A DNA stretch of 44,308 bases from Zetaproteobacteria bacterium (GTDB lineage: Bacteria; Pseudomonadota; Zetaproteobacteria; Mariprofundales; Mariprofundaceae): the NCBI GenBank assembly GCA_002753275.1, contig PEAA01000014.1, positions 1 to 44,308 on the forward strand. The letters run 5' to 3'. Numbering within the stretch: position 1 is the stretch's first letter; the number at the start of each line of letters is the position of its first letter. The notes beneath the pieces are model-generated. The model was given only the letters and a program-made list of their open reading frames with translations. It was not told the origin of the DNA and made no database searches. A program made the position numbers and the translations under genes. This document shows, piece by piece, positions 42,788-44,308 of the stretch.

Positions 42788-44308
42788 ATGTTCAATTTTT
42801 TAACCAAAATGTTTGGCAGTCGTAATGAGCGTTTATTGAAAGAGGCCTACCCTATTGTCGCCCAGGTCAATGCACTTGAAGCAAGCATCAAGGCGCTCAG
42901 TGATGAAGAATTGGTGGCCAAAACCAGCGAAATGAAAGCGCGCTATAGCCAAGGAACGACACTCGATGAGCTTCTTCCCGAAGCGTTTGCCGTCTGCCGT
43001 GAAGCGGGCTTCCGCGTCCTTGGCATGCGCCACTTCGATTCGCAAGTGATTGGTGGCATTACCCTCCACAAAGGGCGTATTGCTGAAATGAAAACAGGGG
43101 AAGGCAAAACATTGATGGCAACCCTTCCTGTTTACCTCAATGCCTTAACGGGCAAAGGGGTTCATGTGGTGACAGTCAATGACTACCTTGCCAAACGCGA
43201 TGCCGAATGGATGGGGCGTTTGTATAATTTTTTAGGGCTCACCACCGGCATTATTCTGCATGGCATTCCCGCCAGTGAACGGCAAAAAGCGTATGCCGCA
43301 GATATCACTTACTGCACCAACAACGAACTGGGTTTCGATTACCTTCGCGACAACATGGCGTTTGCCAAAGAGGATTTGGTGCAACGCCCCCCCCATTTTG
43401 CCATCGTCGATGAGGTTGACTCCATCTTAATCGATGAGGCGCGCACGCCGCTGATCATCTCGGGTCCCGCAGAACAAGCGACCGAACTTTACACCCAGGC
43501 CAATGCAATCTTTCAACTTCTCAATGAGAATGATTACGAAAAAGATGAAAAAGACCGTGCGGTATCCTTCACAGAAAGTGGCATGGAGCATGTCGAAGAG
43601 AAGTGCCGTGAAGCAGGCTTGCTCCCTGAAGGCAACCTCTATGACCCCGAGAATGTCAATCTACTGCATGCTGTAACCCAGTCATTGCGTGCCAATACCC
43701 TCTTTACCCGTGAAAAAGATTACATCGTTCGCAATGATGAAGTGATCATTATTGATGAATTTACCGGGCGTATGATGCCTGGGCGTCGTTATTCGGATGG
43801 TCAACATCAAGCGCTCGAAGCCAAAGAGGGGGTGACGGTTCAAGCGGAAAATCAAACACTTGCCTCCGTCACTTTCCAAAACTACTTCCGCATGTATGAA
43901 AAATTGGCCGGCATGACCGGAACCGCCGACACGGAAGCGGAAGAGTTTCAAAAGATTTATAAACTTGAAGTGGTCATCATTCCGACCAATCGTGACATGA
44001 TTCGTCAAGACAAAGCCGATTTGGTCTATCGAGATCAAGAAGATAAATACCTCGCCATTGTTGAAGAGATCGCCAAGGTTCATGCCACAGGGCAACCTAT
44101 TCTTGTAGGAACGACCTCGATTGAAAAATCTGAACTACTCTCCTCCATGCTCACCCAACAAAAGGTGAAACATGAAGTGCTCAATGCCAAGCATCATGAA
44201 CGCGAAGCCGAAATTGTAGCCCAAGCCGGTCGCAAAGGCGCAGTGACCATTGCAACCAACATGGCAGGCCGTGGTACAGACATCATGCTCGGTGGCAACC
44301 CCGAACTA
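42788..44308 (+). CDS. secA: Preprotein translocase ATPase SecA (partial, cut by window end)
   Basis: The first 507 codons of a protein usually about 850-900 aa; it runs off the window in frame. SecA drives proteins through SecYEG. Start [15 protein letters not shown] is preceded by a GGGAG site about ten bases upstream. Walker A MKTGEGKT is near residue 100. [15 protein letters not shown] (DEAD-like box), the preprotein-binding insert with [37 protein letters not shown] and the second nucleotide domain [13 protein letters not shown] follow in order. No frame break is visible. Confidence 0.97.
   Translation, partial: MFNFLTKMFGSRNERLLKEAYPIVAQVNALEASIKALSDEELVAKTSEMKARYSQGTTLDELLPEAFAVCREAGFRVLGMRHFDSQVIGGITLHKGRIAEMKTGEGKTLMATLPVYLNALTGKGVHVVTVNDYLAKRDAEWMGRLYNFLGLTTGIILHGIPASERQKAYAADITYCTNNELGFDYLRDNMAFAKEDLVQRPPHFAIVDEVDSILIDEARTPLIISGPAEQATELYTQANAIFQLLNENDYEKDEKDRAVSFTESGMEHVEEKCREAGLLPEGNLYDPENVNLLHAVTQSLRANTLFTREKDYIVRNDEVIIIDEFTGRMMPGRRYSDGQHQALEAKEGVTVQAENQTLASVTFQNYFRMYEKLAGMTGTADTEAEEFQKIYKLEVVIIPTNRDMIRQDKADLVYRDQEDKYLAIVEEIAKVHATGQPILVGTTSIEKSELLSSMLTQQKVKHEVLNAKHHEREAEIVAQAGRKGAVTIATNMAGRGTDIMLGGNPEL

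Noticed and set aside
43682-44095. 137-codon minus-strand open frame inside secA
   Set aside because: Antisense to the intact secA coding sequence.

Overview
The window looks like a contiguous piece of a Gram-negative proteobacterial chromosome of moderate GC content. It has lipid A, heptose-core and Lpt genes, sigma70- and sigma32-type promoters, and tightly packed genes. The best lineage clue is the protein at 2121-3332. It has an N-terminal monoheme motif inside an AIPAFARQTG...CxxCH...FP..NAYGR.FK context, followed by what looks like an outer-membrane beta-barrel. This is the signature of Cyc2-type fused cytochrome-porins used for iron oxidation. Together with a split glycine decarboxylase (gcvPA/gcvPB), this suggests an iron-oxidising bacterium, plausibly a Zetaproteobacterium. 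The lineage is an inference, not something the window proves.

Layout. 129-1850 (-): TPR protein fused to a sulfotransferase. 2121-3332 (-): Cyc2-like cytochrome-porin. 3592-4947 (+): gshA. 5144-5320 (-): an unrecognised small cysteine protein with operator-like sequences in front. 5498-7555 (+): the complete panBCD operon. 7632-9536 (+): htpG behind a convincing heat-shock promoter. 9626-15417 (-): a run of co-directional genes transcribed pgi, AGCS amino-acid symporter, YfhL-type ferredoxin, gmk, sucB-like E2, TPR protein. 15616-35560 (+): a 20-kb, almost gap-free surface-glycolipid locus behind one good sigma70 promoter. It starts with a Trm112-like zinc protein and an LpxL acyltransferase and contains WaaF/WaaC-type heptosyltransferases. 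These are followed by two tandem carbamoyltransferases, several methyltransferases, a third GT9 enzyme, an acyltransferase, GalE and four further glycosyltransferases. An O-antigen-ligase-like protein and an LptF/LptG permease close the locus. 35657-40962 (+): folD-gcvT-gcvH-gcvPA-gcvPB, a C1/glycine cleavage operon. 41079-41516 (-): hemJ. 41586-42764 (+): PLP aminotransferase. 42788 to the window end (+): secA, cut by the window edge.

How it fits together. The 20-kb locus reads as an assembly line for a heavily decorated LPS or lipooligosaccharide. LpxL acylates lipid A, the heptosyltransferases build the inner core, other glycosyltransferases extend it with GalE supplying UDP-galactose, and carbamoyl-, methyl- and acyltransferases decorate it. 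The ligase and Lpt permease handle attachment and export. No flippase and no sugar-nucleotide pathway other than GalE is present. FolD next to the Gcv genes links 5,10-methylene-THF made from glycine to the folate C1 pool.

The most notable points are the Cyc2-like protein, the two carbamoyltransferases with very similar C-terminal halves but divergent acceptor-side halves, and the SucB-like E2 lacking a recognisable E3-binding domain. Also worth a look are a truncated or chimeric methyltransferase at 31755, the Trm112 protein leading a methyltransferase-rich operon, and the small cysteine protein with palindromic and Fur-like upstream sites. No tRNA, rRNA, CRISPR array, transposase or intact mobile element was seen.
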